Positions 1 to 9,307 of a stretch of DNA of 64,000 bases are shown piece after piece; the first letter of the stretch is position 1, and every line of letters starts with the position of its first letter. A program made the translations under genes and the position numbers. Origin of the DNA: Flavobacterium sp. SLB02 (lineage in GTDB: Bacteria; Bacteroidota; Bacteroidia; Flavobacteriales; Flavobacteriaceae); NCBI RefSeq assembly GCF_009664855.1, contig NZ_CP045928.1, positions 620,001-684,000 of the forward strand, given 5' to 3'. The notes under the pieces were generated by a model. The model was given only the letters and a program-made list of their open reading frames with translations. It searched no databases and had not been told where the DNA came from.

Positions 1-418
1 ATGCAGCTATGTCGATCGCTGTTATGGTATCATTTTCTTTATTGAACCAAACGCTTATGCCATTAAGAATAAAAGCGCCACTGTCATCTCCTTTAAAAAG
101 TTTTACAAGTTGCTTTTTATTGGCTGCATAAAATTCAAATAGATTTTGATCTTCAAATATAAATTCTCCTGAAAATGGCTGTTTTGAGCAGTAATCATAA
201 GTGCCATAATTTAAATCAAGTAATAAATTCTCTGCTTTTAATCCTTCTTTAGAAAATGCAATAATACCATGGGCATCCCAGGTATAAACATAGTTATGTT
301 TACTCTTTTTTAATCGATAATCTCCAAGAACTTTTTCTAAAATAGCAATCTCAACAGGGAACTCAATAGAAACTTCATTTATTTGAAAATGTGTTTTAGA
401 TAATGAAAATTTTGCCAA
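1..418 (-). CDS. Hypothetical protein, C-terminus cut by the left edge
   Basis: An open frame runs from the left edge without a stop and translates to soluble, mixed alpha/beta-looking protein (for example LGDYRLKKSKHNYVYTWDAHGI). I do not recognise the family. The start is uncertain: there is no in-frame ATG near the beginning, the frame is open up to about position 467, and the best candidate is a TTG at 416-418 read as the start of a peptide beginning AKFSLSKTHF. It lies just downstream of, and on the same strand as, the NlpC/P60 gene, so the two may be cotranscribed. Nothing in the visible part shows a signal peptide or membrane span. Confidence 0.5.
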   Translation of the reverse strand, partial: MAKFSLSKTHFQINEVSIEFPVEIAILEKVLGDYRLKKSKHNYVYTWDAHGIIAFSKEGLKAENLLLDLNYGTYDYCSKQPFSGEFIFEDQNLFEFYAANKKQLVKLFKGDDSGAFILNGISVWFNKENDTITAIDIAA

Positions 419-444
419 AAGGTTAGGTTTTAGAGATAATGGTA

Positions 445-1206
445 TTAAATGATCTTCTTTATCACACGTAGCTTATGAGTGTGTTTGTTTGTTTCTGGAT
501 TGTAGATTCCTAAGTGGTCTAAACGGTCAATGCGGACTTTTCCACTTGCGTGAATGATGTAATTGTTGTCCATAATAATGCCTACGTGAATGATGTTTCC
601 TTCGTCATTATCAAAAAAGGCTAAATCTCCTGCTTCGCTTTCTTCGATAAAACTTAAAGCTTCTCCTTCAAGTGCTTGTTGTGAAGCATCGCGGTGAATT
701 TTGTATCCGTTTAGTTTGTAGACCATTTGTGTGAAACCTGAACAGTCAATGCCAAAAGGTGTTTTTCCGCCCCAAAGATAGGGTGCGTTTAAGTACATGA
801 AAGCGGTATTTATTAAAGCGCTTTTAGGTTTTACGCCACTTGTTTTTGTGCCTTCGAATTCGAAATTAGCAGTATTGATTTCGTTATTATTTAAAAAGGA
901 TAAAGACGCACCAAGCGGAATTGGTAATAATAAATTCTCGGGTGCGCTGATATAATCAATCAAATCAGCATTAAGAATAATGGCGTCATTGCTTAGCTGA
1001 TTATAATTTGCTTCTGAAATTACCTGATATTGTTTCGAATCGACCCAACCTTCGTAGTCATCGAATTGTATTTTTATTCGGGCCCATTGATTTTGGCGTT
1101 CTAAAATCTCGATATGTTCACCAAACAAAAGTTGTGTAACGATTTCACTTCTGTCACTTGGCTCAGATCGAACGGGTACTATGGCTAGATTGCAAATTCC
1201 GAACAT
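445..1206 (-). CDS. NlpC/P60-family (C40) cysteine peptidase with N-terminal SH3-like domain
   Basis: Predicted peptidoglycan hydrolase that cleaves stem-peptide bonds such as gamma-D-Glu-diamino acid. Of its 253 residues, about 5-65 look like a bacterial SH3 domain (VPVRSEPSDRSEIVTQLLFG, then WARIKIQFDDYEGWV), followed by a second, weaker SH3-like stretch to about 115. The C-terminal NlpC/P60 domain has the nucleophile in DCSGF (Cys155), the catalytic His in NIIHVGII (His207) and a third polar residue near His219 in YIIHASG. There is no obvious signal peptide: the start MFGICNLAIV reads directly into the SH3 domain, as is common for this Bacteroidetes subfamily. The fold assignment is firm; the exact bond cleaved is inference. 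Confidence 0.88.
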   Translation of the reverse strand: MFGICNLAIVPVRSEPSDRSEIVTQLLFGEHIEILERQNQWARIKIQFDDYEGWVDSKQYQVISEANYNQLSNDAIILNADLIDYISAPENLLLPIPLGASLSFLNNNEINTANFEFEGTKTSGVKPKSALINTAFMYLNAPYLWGGKTPFGIDCSGFTQMVYKLNGYKIHRDASQQALEGEALSFIEESEAGDLAFFDNDEGNIIHVGIIMDNNYIIHASGKVRIDRLDHLGIYNPETNKHTHKLRVIKKII

Positions 1207-1226
1207 TTAGGTAATTTATTAGTTGA

Positions 1227-1265
1227 AAATTTGGAGTTGTTTGATTTATAAACAACTCCAAATTT
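1227..1265 (-). terminator. Hairpin terminator downstream of the thiolase gene
   Basis: A perfect 16-bp inverted repeat (AAATTTGGAGTTGTTT at 1227-1242 and its complement at 1250-1265) encloses a 7-nt loop. It sits between the thiolase stop codon and the NlpC/P60 start on the minus strand. The AT-rich flanks of the stem give a U-rich 3' side when read on the minus strand. It should end thiolase transcription. Confidence 0.7.
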
Positions 1266-1273
1266 AATATTAT

Positions 1274-2452
1274 TTAAGCTCTTTCAATAACAATTGCTGA
1301 TGCGCCACCACCACCGTTGCAAATTGCAGCAGCTCCGGTTTTGGCATTATTTTGTTCTAAAACATTTAGCAAAGTTACGATGATTCTTGCTCCCGAACAT
1401 CCTAGGGGATGGCCTAATGAAACAGCTCCGCCATTTACGTTTACTTTATTGTTATCAAGACCAAGGATTTTTGAATTGGCTAATCCAACAACGGCAAAAG
1501 CTTCGTTGAATTCGAAATAATCAACATCGCCAATTGCAATTCCTGCTTTGTCTAAGGCTTTTGGTAATGCTTTTGCAGGGCTCGTTGTGAACCATTTTGG
1601 TTCCTGAGCAGCATCAGCATAACTTTTTATGTAGGCTAGGGGTTTTAATCCTAATGCGATTGCTTTTTCTTCAGACATTAAAACCAAAGCTGCAGCTCCG
1701 TCATTGATTGTTGAGGCGTTTGCGGCCGTAACAGTTCCGTCTTTGGTGAAAACTGCGCTTAAAGAAGGGATTTTGTCCAATTTTACATTGGTGTATTCTT
1801 CATCTTTAGAAACAATAACTGGTTCGCCACGTCTTTGCGGAACTTCTACTGGAACAATTTCGTTGTCGAATTTTCCGGCATCCCATGCTTTTGCACTTCT
1901 TTCGTAAGACTGAATGGCAAAATTGTCTTGTTCTTCACGGCTAATGTTGTATTCAGACGCACATAAATCAGCGCAAACTCCCATTGCGTTATTATCGTAA
2001 GCATCTGTCAAACCATCTTTCTGCATTCCGTCAAGCATTGTAGCAGGGCCAAATTTAGTTCCGTTACGCATTTGTACGTAATGTGGAATCAAACTCATGT
2101 TTTCCATTCCACCGGCAACGACAATTTCAGCATCACCACAAGCGATGGCCTGAGCAGCAAACATTACAGCTTTCATTCCTGAGGCACAAACTTTGTTTAC
2201 TGTTGTTGCAGCAACTTCTTCAGAGAGACCTGCGAAAAGTGCAGCCTGACGTGCGGGAGCTTGTCCAACTCCTGCTTGTACCACATTCCCCATGAATACT
2301 TCATCAACTAATTTTGGGTCAAGGTTAATTTTTTGAAGTGCGCCTTTAATAGCGGCAGCACCTAATTTTGGTGCGGGTACGGTAGATAAACCTCCCATGA
2401 AACTTCCGATAGGTGTTCTAACGGCAGAAACGATAACAACTCTTTTGTTCAT
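1274..2452 (-). CDS. Acetyl-CoA C-acyltransferase (thiolase)
   Basis: Full-length 392-residue thiolase. It either condenses two acetyl-CoA to acetoacetyl-CoA or cleaves 3-ketoacyl-CoA in beta-oxidation. The nucleophile Cys89 lies in VNKVCASGMKAV, the catalytic His348 in NGGAVSLGHPLGCSGAR, and the second Cys378 in CNGGGGASA; all three positions match the family standard. The start MNKRVVIVSAVRTPIG is the usual thiolase N-terminus, so the ATG at 2452 is secure. No beta-oxidation partner (enoyl-CoA hydratase, acyl-CoA dehydrogenase) is adjacent, so sequence alone does not decide between biosynthetic and degradative roles. A perfect-consensus Bacteroidetes promoter lies 26 bp upstream. Confidence 0.95.
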   Translation of the reverse strand: MNKRVVIVSAVRTPIGSFMGGLSTVPAPKLGAAAIKGALQKINLDPKLVDEVFMGNVVQAGVGQAPARQAALFAGLSEEVAATTVNKVCASGMKAVMFAAQAIACGDAEIVVAGGMENMSLIPHYVQMRNGTKFGPATMLDGMQKDGLTDAYDNNAMGVCADLCASEYNISREEQDNFAIQSYERSAKAWDAGKFDNEIVPVEVPQRRGEPVIVSKDEEYTNVKLDKIPSLSAVFTKDGTVTAANASTINDGAAALVLMSEEKAIALGLKPLAYIKSYADAAQEPKWFTTSPAKALPKALDKAGIAIGDVDYFEFNEAFAVVGLANSKILGLDNNKVNVNGGAVSLGHPLGCSGARIIVTLLNVLEQNNAKTGAAAICNGGGGASAIVIERA

Positions 2453-2477
2453 TTTCTGTTAATATTAGTTAATCAAG

Positions 2478-2508
2478 CAAATTTACTCTTTATTTGAATA
2501 AATTCAAA
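2478..2508 (-). promoter_or_regulatory. Bacteroidetes-type promoter for the thiolase gene
   Basis: Read on the minus strand this is TTTG, 19 nt, then TAAATTTG. That matches the known Bacteroidetes primary sigma consensus (-33 TTTG, -7 TAnnTTTG) in sequence and spacing. It ends 25 bp before the ATG, which allows a short leader. Confidence 0.7.
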
Positions 2509-2627
2509 TTTTGGGGCAATTCGATTGGATTTTAAATTTAATATGAATTTTTTGTTAATTCTATTTGTTTGATTGTTAAGTGTTTTAAAAAAAAGATTGA
2601 AAAAAGATTAAAAAAAGCGCAGAAATA

Positions 2628-2659
2628 GTTGTGAGATATGGAATGTTGTCTTACATTTG
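2628..2659 (+). promoter_or_regulatory. Likely promoter of the tRNA cluster
   Basis: A TACATTTG box (2652-2659) fits the -7 consensus TAnnTTTG, with GTTG about 20 nt upstream (2628-2631) as a -33 element. It lies 32 bp ahead of the first tRNA of the cluster. Confidence 0.55.
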
Positions 2660-2691
2660 CAACCGCAAAACAGAACACGTTTCTTGAGCTT

Positions 2692-2775
2692 GGAGAGGTG
2701 CCAGAGCGGTAATGGAGCAGATTGCTAATCTGTCGACGGGTAACCGTCGCCAGGGTTCGAGTCCCTGTCTCTCCG
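2692..2775 (+). tRNA. tRNA-Ser(GCT)
   Basis: Type II tRNA with an extended variable arm (CGACGGGTAACCGTCG region). The acceptor GGAGAGG pairs with TCTCTCC, the anticodon stem-loop is GATTGCTAATC with GCT centred in the loop, and the T-loop is GGTTCGAGTCC. CCA is not encoded. Confidence 0.95.
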
Positions 2776-2868
2776 CTTAATAATTTGCTTTTTGGGTTTT
2801 AGCTTAACCCAGTTATCGTTATCTAATTTTGATTAGATAGACAGTGATACAAAATTTAAAATAAAGCT

Positions 2869-2943
2869 CGGGGTGTAGCGTAGCCCGGTTATCGCGCCTG
2901 CTTTGGGAGCAGGAGGCCGCAGGTTCGAATCCTGCCACCCCGA
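2869..2943 (+). tRNA. tRNA-Pro(TGG)
   Basis: The acceptor CGGGGTG pairs with CACCCCG, the anticodon stem CCTGC/GCAGG encloses TTTGGGA with anticodon TGG, and the T-arm is AGGTTCGAATCCT. CCA is not encoded. It is the second gene of the cluster, downstream of tRNA-Ser. Confidence 0.95.
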
Positions 2944-2975
2944 CGAAAACTTTGCCATAAAGTTTTAAAACAAAT

Positions 2976-3049
<74 letters not shown>

Positions 3050-3052
3050 CAT

Positions 3053-3082
3053 AAAAAGCCATTCAATCGAGTGGCTTTTTTG
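3053..3082 (+). terminator. Rho-independent terminator after tRNA-Arg copy 1
   Basis: The stem AAAAAGCCA...TGGCTTTTTT has the loop region TTCAATCGAG and ends in a T run. Its stem and loop closely match the terminator at 20994-21022. Confidence 0.8.
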
Positions 3083-3117
3083 TTTTTATCAGTGTGGTTT
3101 AGTTATATTTAAAATAA

Positions 3118-3191
<74 letters not shown>

Positions 3192-3194
3192 CGG

Positions 3195-3226
3195 AAAATA
3201 CCACTCAAGTCGAGTGGTATTTTTGT
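3195..3226 (+). terminator. Rho-independent terminator after tRNA-Arg copy 2
   Basis: The stem AAAATACCACTC pairs with GAGTGGTATTTT around a short AAGTC loop and is followed by GTTTTA. It differs from the preceding terminator in the lower stem but shares the CCACTC/GAGTGG core. Confidence 0.75.
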
Positions 3227-3245
3227 TTTATATTTTATTGGTTTT

Positions 3246-3271
3246 AAGCGCGTAGCTCAGTTGGATAGGGC
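3246..3271 (+). pseudogene. tRNA 5' fragment (relic)
   Basis: GCGCGTAGCTCAGTTGGATAG followed by GGC matches the acceptor-proximal and D-arm part of the Arg tRNAs just upstream; the D stem GCTC/GGGC still forms. No anticodon arm or T-arm follows: the sequence passes into the leader of the Crp-type gene. This is a truncated tRNA, probably left by a deletion or insertion that brought in the regulator/dehydratase pair. Confidence 0.6.
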
Positions 3272-3359
3272 TAGAGTTCGGAAAATTGATAAATGAACTG
3301 AAACAATAGTTTAGCCGAATTGAGCATAACTCAAAAAAATAATTCTCTAACTTTGGCAA

Positions 3360-3935
3360 ATGCACTTACCACTATTAAAACTTATTTCTAAAGATATAAT
3401 ACTTTCTGAAAAAGAGAAGGAATTGTTCGAACAGTATTTTGAGCCTGTATTTTTTTTGAAAAATTGTATTCTTGAAGAAGAAGGGAAAATTCCTAAACAC
3501 TTGTATTTTGTTGTATCCGGATTTTTGCGACTTTTTCACTACAATAGCAAAGGCAATGAAGTTACGACAAACATCAATTGTCCAACTGGATTTATTACAT
3601 CGTATATACATTTTATTAACCAAACAAAGTCTGACGAAAATCTGGAGAGTGTTACAGATTGTGAGTTGCTTAGAATTACCAAAGCCAATTTGGATTTATT
3701 GATAGGGCAAAGTATGGTTTTTAAAGACTTCAGCATTTCTGTTTTTCAGCAATCACTTTTTTATCATGAAAACCGTTCAAAAGAAATGGCAATTCTAACG
3801 GCAGAAGAACGATACCGTAAATTAATGAAAAACTACCCTGACATTTTGCACAATGTTCCCTTGCATTATATCGCTTCGTTTTTGGGAATGAATCCTAAAA
3901 GTTTAAGCAGAATCCGCAAAGAAATGATTAGGTAA
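3360..3935 (+). CDS. Crp/Fnr-family transcriptional regulator
   Basis: A 191-residue protein with an N-terminal cyclic-nucleotide-binding-like beta barrel (about 15-120; LKNCILEEEGKIPKHLYFVVSGFLRLFHY) and a C-terminal winged helix (about 150-190; LHYIASFLGMNPKSLSRIRKE). This is the common Bacteroidetes Crp type that usually lacks the Arg/Ser pair needed for cAMP. The gene lies 60 bp upstream of the broken dehydratase gene, and such regulators often control an adjacent oxidoreductase. The ATG at 3360 is preceded by TAACTTTG only a few bases away, which would leave almost no leader, so that box may be fortuitous. Confidence 0.85.
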   Translation: MHLPLLKLISKDIILSEKEKELFEQYFEPVFFLKNCILEEEGKIPKHLYFVVSGFLRLFHYNSKGNEVTTNINCPTGFITSYIHFINQTKSDENLESVTDCELLRITKANLDLLIGQSMVFKDFSISVFQQSLFYHENRSKEMAILTAEERYRKLMKNYPDILHNVPLHYIASFLGMNPKSLSRIRKEMIR

Positions 3936-3998
3936 CATTTGTGAGGTAGTTTTGAAAAAGCGATTCTCAATTTTGTGTCATCATTAAAAAATAAAAAT

Positions 3999-5013
3999 AT
4001 GACACAGAAAAATTTAGCATTGGTCACAGGAGCAAACGGACATTTGGGAAATAACTTAGTGAGATTGCTGATTGAAAAAGGTATTCCTGTTAGAGCTTCG
4101 GTTCGTAATATCAAAAATAAAGAGCCTTTTGCCGGATTGAATTGTGAAGTGGTGCAAGGCAGATATTACCGACAAACAGTCACTGATAAATGCATTGCAA
4201 GGGGTTGAGGTTTTTTATGCAGTGGGAGCAGCATTTAAACTTTGGGCAAAAGATCCGAAAAAAGAAATCTATGATATAAATCTTGAAGGGGCAAAAAACA
4301 CGATAGAAGCCGCAGTTGCTGCTGGTGTAAAGCGAATTGTTTATGTGAGTTCTATCGCATCGACAGATTTTTCGAAACTTCCCATAAAGGAAAGTAATGG
4401 CTATAATCCTGACCGCAGGGACATGTACTTCAATTCTAAAAATGATGGGGAGAAATTAGCTTTCCAATTAGCAAAAAAATATAATATTGAGCTAGTTGCT
4501 GTTTTACCTTCAGCAATGATTAATAGTAAAGCCTTTGCCTCTTTGAGTGTTTCTTATAACATCATTAACCTGATTTTGAGAAAGCAAATTCCTATTGAAA
4601 CCAAGATCACTTTGAATTGGATTGACGTAAAGGATGTTGCTGAAGGCTGCTACCTGGCGGCAACAAAAGGTAAAAATGGGGAACGATATATTTTGGCAAA
4701 CGAAAAATGTATGTCAATCAAAGATACAACCAAAATTGCACAGGAACTTTTTCCCGAACTGCAAATAAAGCTGCCAATAGCAGTTCCTAAAGTAGTATTG
4801 TTTGTGGCTGCCTGGTTTATGGAAGTAGGGAGCAAACTAAGTGGCAAAGCGCCTTTACTTACTACAAAAGACATTGCAATATTTTCAGGTTTACAACAAG
4901 ACTTTGACATTTCTAAAGCAAGATCAGAATTGGGTTTTAATCCTAAAAACTCTGTACAAGTTGTAAAAGAAGCAATGCATTACTTACAAGATAACAAAGC
5001 GCTTTTTAATTAA
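3999..5013 (+). pseudogene. NAD-dependent epimerase/dehydratase (extended SDR, dihydroflavonol-reductase-like), frameshifted
   Basis: Two overlapping frames together give one extended short-chain dehydrogenase of about 337 residues. The first carries the Rossmann motif TGANGHLGNNL and stops at 4208. The second continues with ADITDKQSLINALQGVEVFY, the catalytic-region YVSSIAS and a YFNSK (YxxxK) motif, and ends at 5013. Joining EVVQ to ADITD requires removing one G from CAAGGCAG near 4156-4158, so a single-base insertion breaks the frame. It may be a true recent pseudogene or a sequencing error. ATG 3999 is preferred over 3975 because MTQKNLALVTGANG is the normal SDR N-terminus. The substrate is unknown. 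Confidence 0.75.
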
Positions 5014-5026
5014 CTAAAAAGCGCTT
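4997..5026. terminator. Palindromic hairpin between convergent genes
   Basis: AAGCGCTTTTTAATTA is followed by CTAAAAAGCGCTT, a near-perfect inverted repeat that spans the stop codon of the dehydratase gene. It lies between that gene and the oppositely oriented hybrid sensor gene and could work in both directions. T runs are part of the stem rather than a separate tail. Confidence 0.5.
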
Positions 5027-5050
5027 AAATTAATGCTTCTTAATTCTAAA

Positions 5051-8000
5051 TTATGTAATATCTCTTTTTTGAATAATATTCAATTCCTTATTAAATGAAT
5101 TTCTATATTTTTTGATATATTCTGAAGGTTTCATGCCAAACAATTTTACGAACTGTTGACGGAAATAGCGCTGATCTTCTATACCAACCTGAGGGCCAAC
5201 CTGCGCGATATTAATATTTTCAGTAAGCATAATTACTGCGGCTCTGCGGATTCTGATCGATCGGATAAAAACATTTACGGTTTGTCCCGAAATTGCTTTA
5301 ATCTTTTTGTAAAGACTTGAATGGCTCATGCCCATTGCTGCAGAGAAGCTTTTTAGATTAAATTCGCTGTTTTCAAGATTGGCTTCGACAATTTCGATGC
5401 ATTTATCCAGAAATTCTTTGTACTCGAGAGGAACTTTATTTATATTTTCACGAAGTGTTATGCTGTCCAGGAAATACTTGCGCAATTGTCCTCTGTTTCG
5501 AAGAACAGAATCAACTCTGGCCAGAAGTATATCGCTGTCAAAAGGTTTGGTAACATAATCATCTGCACCTTCGGTAATACTTTGCAAATGAATGTCATTG
5601 CTGGTTGTGGCTGTAAGAAGTATCACCGGAATATGGCTCAAATCATCATTTTGTTTGATTTTTTTGCATAAATCCAAACCATTCATGCCTTCCATAGAAA
5701 TATCGCTTAGTACAATATCGGGCATGTGTTTTTCGACCAGTTTCAGTCCTTCGATTCCATTTGCTGCCGAATAAACAATATAGTTTTTGGTAAAAAGCTG
5801 TACCAGATAATGATTCATTTCGGGATTGTCTTCAACAATAAGCAATACCTTTTTTGTACTGATTAATTCGTTCTGTATATTCTCAGGATTTGGTAGATTT
5901 GATGTGTTTTGACTATCTGCCGGCATTCCTTCAAGAAGTTCGCCTACAAGAGGTGACATTTGCGGATGCATCTCATTAATACTCATTTCTGCAAAATGAC
6001 TTTTTCCTTTTGGAAGGCTAATAGTGAACGAAGTACCTTTTCCGACTTCACTTGTACATTTTATTTCGCCATGATGTTTAGTGACAAAATATTTGGCCAC
6101 ATAAAGACCTATTCCAAAACCATTGCTGGCTTTTGACTGAATTTGCTTGAATTTTTCAAAAATAGTATCAATATCATTCTCATTAATTCCGCTGCCGGTG
6201 TCTGATATAATAATAGAAACATCAGCGTTTTTTTCGATTATCTCGATACTTATTGATCCGTTATTGGGGGTAAATTTGAAAGCATTGGAGATTAAATTGA
6301 AAAGCGTAATTTCTAATTTTTCATAATCGCCATATATTTCAACAGGTGTTTTTTCTTCAATAAACTGGTAATTTAAATTTTTAACGGCTGCCATTTGTGT
6401 GAAGCTGTCGTAGATTTCGCGACACAAACTGTTTAAATCAATCTTAGAAATTTTGAGTTCATCAAGATCTGTTTCCGCTTTTCTAAACAATAATAACTGA
6501 TCTGTGAGACTCAGTAATCTTTTAGCATTTTTATAGGCAAGATTTAGGTCAAGATCATCTTCAGAACGGTTTTTTCTCTCAATGGTACTTTTTAGCGGAT
6601 TTATAATTAAAGATAGGGGAGTGCGCAATTCATGAGCCATATAGGTAAACATAGAAAACTGTTTTTCGGCATGTTCCTTGTCTTTTTTATGCTCCATACG
6701 GGCCAGTTTTATTTCGTAGCGAAGTCTTTCCTTGTTTTTATGATAACCTACGTAGGCATAAATTGCAGCGGCAGCAGCGATTAGATAAAAAGTATAAGCC
6801 CACCATGTTCTGTACCATGGCGGAAGGATCTTTACCGTCGCGAGTGTTACTTCATTGGTCCAATTTCCAAAAACATCGGTTGTTTTTACTTTAAAAACAT
6901 AGGTTCCTTCAGTCAGTCTGGAGTAATTTGCCCTGTTATTATTAGAGGTATAATTCCAGTTTTTGTCCCATCCTTCCAGAAAGTAAGCGGTATTAATTTT
7001 TTCGGAATTGACATAATCAAGATAAACAAAATCAAAACTCAATGCCGATTTTTCATAAGGAAGTTCGGCAGCGCTTATCATTTCGAGTTTTTTCTCTGTG
7101 ATATAAGGACTGTCCAATTTTAGAGACTGATTGTTTACCAGCAAATCATTCAATAAAAATTTACCCGCATTTTTTTTGTCCTTGATATTGTCAGGATCAA
7201 AAACATTGAACCCGTTTATACCGCCAAAAATAAATTCTCCTGTCGAAAGTTTCTTGCCTGCATTCCAGCTAAATTGATTGCCTTGAAGTCCATCAGTAAC
7301 TCCAAAATTTCTAAAAGTATTATTCTTCGGATTCAATCTTGAGATTCCGTGATACGTGCTCATCCATAAATTCCCCTTTTTGTCTTCTAAAAGTCGAAGT
7401 ATGGTATTGCTCGCAAGACCGTTTTGTGTCGTATAATTTTTGAAAGTGCCTGTTTTTCGGTTGAATAAAAGCAGGCCGCCTTCAACAGTACCAATCCAAA
7501 GATTTTTGTTTTGATCTTCGGTTATGCATCTAATAGTATAATCTGAATGATAGTTTTTTACTTTTTTTGTTTTGGGTTCTATTTCAAAAAAAGAATTGAA
7601 GGTTCCGCCCCAGATTTTTCCGTCTTTGGTTTCGTACAGACAAGTAACGTCTCGTAAAGTTGTGCTATAGCAGATGAATTTGTTTTGTTTTTTATCAAAT
7701 TGATATAATGCTCCGCCATTAGTTACGGCAAGCCACAACGTTTCTTTTGAATCTATAAAAAGCAGCCATGATTCCTGTTCTGCTTTTTTAGTGAATTGAT
7801 TGTAAATGGAGAAATTCTGGATGGCTTTTGATTTGGGATCAATACGGCAGACTCCGCCTTTCCACATCGCCACCCAGATCGCATTATCAGAATCCCTGAC
7901 GATGCTGGTAACAAAATTGCTCTGAATTTTTCTGCCCGCAGCCGCTGTTGTCGAGTAAACATCGTAAGTGTTTTGTTTTCTGTTCCAGTATCTCATTCCG

Positions 8001-9109
8001 GCGCCATCAGTACCAATCCAGATGTTTTTCTTTTCATCTTCGCAGAAAGAAAGCATGAAGTTTGCGGCAGGATCTTCGTCTTCTTTATTGGTCAGCGGAT
8101 CTTTGCTTTTAAAATGATTAAAATAAAGCGGTTTTTTTCCCATCATACTTACGCCACCACGCAGGGTTCCCAACCACATTTCGCCGTTTTTGCTTTCGAA
8201 GATATCATACAGCGATTTACTGTTAAGCAATGAAACCGGACCGCTGGCACGATATAAAACAGGAGTATTCTGATTTTTTGTGAGGGTGTAAAGACCAGCT
8301 CCGTCAGTGGCAATCCAGAGTCTGTTTTCTTGCTGATAAAAATCGCGAACCACAGTTTTTTCCAGAAAGTAATTTTTAGAATAGGTATTCACATTGTCAT
8401 TATACAGGTAAGCACCTTCGTCTGATCCAATCCAGAGACCTTCGTTTGTGAGTTTAATGCAATTTGCGCCTGTAATGGAGTTGTTTAAAAGTGTTAGTTT
8501 TTTTGTTTTAATGTCATATTGACAAAGACCGGTTCCGGTTATAAAAACATAGAAGATTTGTTTTTTTGCATTATAAGATATTGATCTTGCGATATAATTT
8601 AACTTTCCGTTGAAAGGTATTGCGGTTCCAATTTTCTCACCTTCTTTATAAAGTACAATCGCCTCTTTGGTAGCGACCAGAATAATATGCAAAGAATGAA
8701 CGGCAATTATTTCGTAGGCGGTAACATTTAAAGGTTTAATTTTTTTGTTGGTATCATAATATTTCAAGGGACTAAAAGAAGATCGTTCGGCATTAAAAAC
8801 CACTGGTCCTGCCGTTGTTCCTACCCATAAATTATTTTCAAAGTCACCTTCGATACAGCTAATGGCATTTCCCTGAATAGAATTTGGATCAGTGTGAATA
8901 TGGCGGTAAATTTTAAAATCATTTCCGTCATATCTGTTCAGTCCATCAAAAGTTCCAAACCACATATAACCATTTTGATCCTGATATATAGAGGCAACAG
9001 AGTTGTTAGAAAGTCCTGATGAAATATCAAGATGTCTTATCGGGTAATTCTGTCCCGATGCAGGTAGGTGCAGGAGACTAATAACAAGAAAGAACATTAA
9101 CTTATTCAT
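5051..9109 (-). CDS. Hybrid two-component system sensor/regulator (SusR-type HTCS) of the galactan PUL
   Basis: A 1352-residue one-protein signalling system. After a signal peptide (MNKLMFFLVISLLHLPASGQ) come many beta-propeller repeats of the W-x-G-T type (about 25-690), a Y_Y_Y domain (about 700-770), one membrane span (about 778-798), a histidine kinase with phospho-His826 in MAHELRTPL and an ATPase domain (N box NLISNAFKF, G boxes DTGSG and GFGIGLY), a receiver with Asp1136 in DIVLSDISMEG, and an AraC-type helix-turn-helix (about 1240-1345). In this family the periplasmic part binds an oligosaccharide and the HTH activates the neighbouring susCD operon. It lies beside the galactanase PUL, so beta-1,4-galacto-oligosaccharide is the likely signal (inference). 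Confidence 0.93.
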   Translation of the reverse strand: MNKLMFFLVISLLHLPASGQNYPIRHLDISSGLSNNSVASIYQDQNGYMWFGTFDGLNRYDGNDFKIYRHIHTDPNSIQGNAISCIEGDFENNLWVGTTAGPVVFNAERSSFSPLKYYDTNKKIKPLNVTAYEIIAVHSLHIILVATKEAIVLYKEGEKIGTAIPFNGKLNYIARSISYNAKKQIFYVFITGTGLCQYDIKTKKLTLLNNSITGANCIKLTNEGLWIGSDEGAYLYNDNVNTYSKNYFLEKTVVRDFYQQENRLWIATDGAGLYTLTKNQNTPVLYRASGPVSLLNSKSLYDIFESKNGEMWLGTLRGGVSMMGKKPLYFNHFKSKDPLTNKEDEDPAANFMLSFCEDEKKNIWIGTDGAGMRYWNRKQNTYDVYSTTAAAGRKIQSNFVTSIVRDSDNAIWVAMWKGGVCRIDPKSKAIQNFSIYNQFTKKAEQESWLLFIDSKETLWLAVTNGGALYQFDKKQNKFICYSTTLRDVTCLYETKDGKIWGGTFNSFFEIEPKTKKVKNYHSDYTIRCITEDQNKNLWIGTVEGGLLLFNRKTGTFKNYTTQNGLASNTILRLLEDKKGNLWMSTYHGISRLNPKNNTFRNFGVTDGLQGNQFSWNAGKKLSTGEFIFGGINGFNVFDPDNIKDKKNAGKFLLNDLLVNNQSLKLDSPYITEKKLEMISAAELPYEKSALSFDFVYLDYVNSEKINTAYFLEGWDKNWNYTSNNNRANYSRLTEGTYVFKVKTTDVFGNWTNEVTLATVKILPPWYRTWWAYTFYLIAAAAAIYAYVGYHKNKERLRYEIKLARMEHKKDKEHAEKQFSMFTYMAHELRTPLSLIINPLKSTIERKNRSEDDLDLNLAYKNAKRLLSLTDQLLLFRKAETDLDELKISKIDLNSLCREIYDSFTQMAAVKNLNYQFIEEKTPVEIYGDYEKLEITLFNLISNAFKFTPNNGSISIEIIEKNADVSIIISDTGSGINENDIDTIFEKFKQIQSKASNGFGIGLYVAKYFVTKHHGEIKCTSEVGKGTSFTISLPKGKSHFAEMSINEMHPQMSPLVGELLEGMPADSQNTSNLPNPENIQNELISTKKVLLIVEDNPEMNHYLVQLFTKNYIVYSAANGIEGLKLVEKHMPDIVLSDISMEGMNGLDLCKKIKQNDDLSHIPVILLTATTSNDIHLQSITEGADDYVTKPFDSDILLARVDSVLRNRGQLRKYFLDSITLRENINKVPLEYKEFLDKCIEIVEANLENSEFNLKSFSAAMGMSHSSLYKKIKAISGQTVNVFIRSIRIRRAAVIMLTENINIAQVGPQVGIEDQRYFRQQFVKLFGMKPSEYIKKYRNSFNKELNIIQKRDIT

Positions 9110-9307
9110 AGAATTTTTTTTAAAAAGCTTACTGCTCTTTGATATACGAAAAATAAAGGGATGTGATCAGAACGCGGGATCAATTTTTTATGTGAAATAT
9201 TTAAAATCTGATACTTTGCGAAATTAACACAATTATTATCTAATGTATAAAAAACACTACTGGTTTTTTTAGATCAACAATAAGCTATGGGCTGTGCATA
9301 AAAATTA

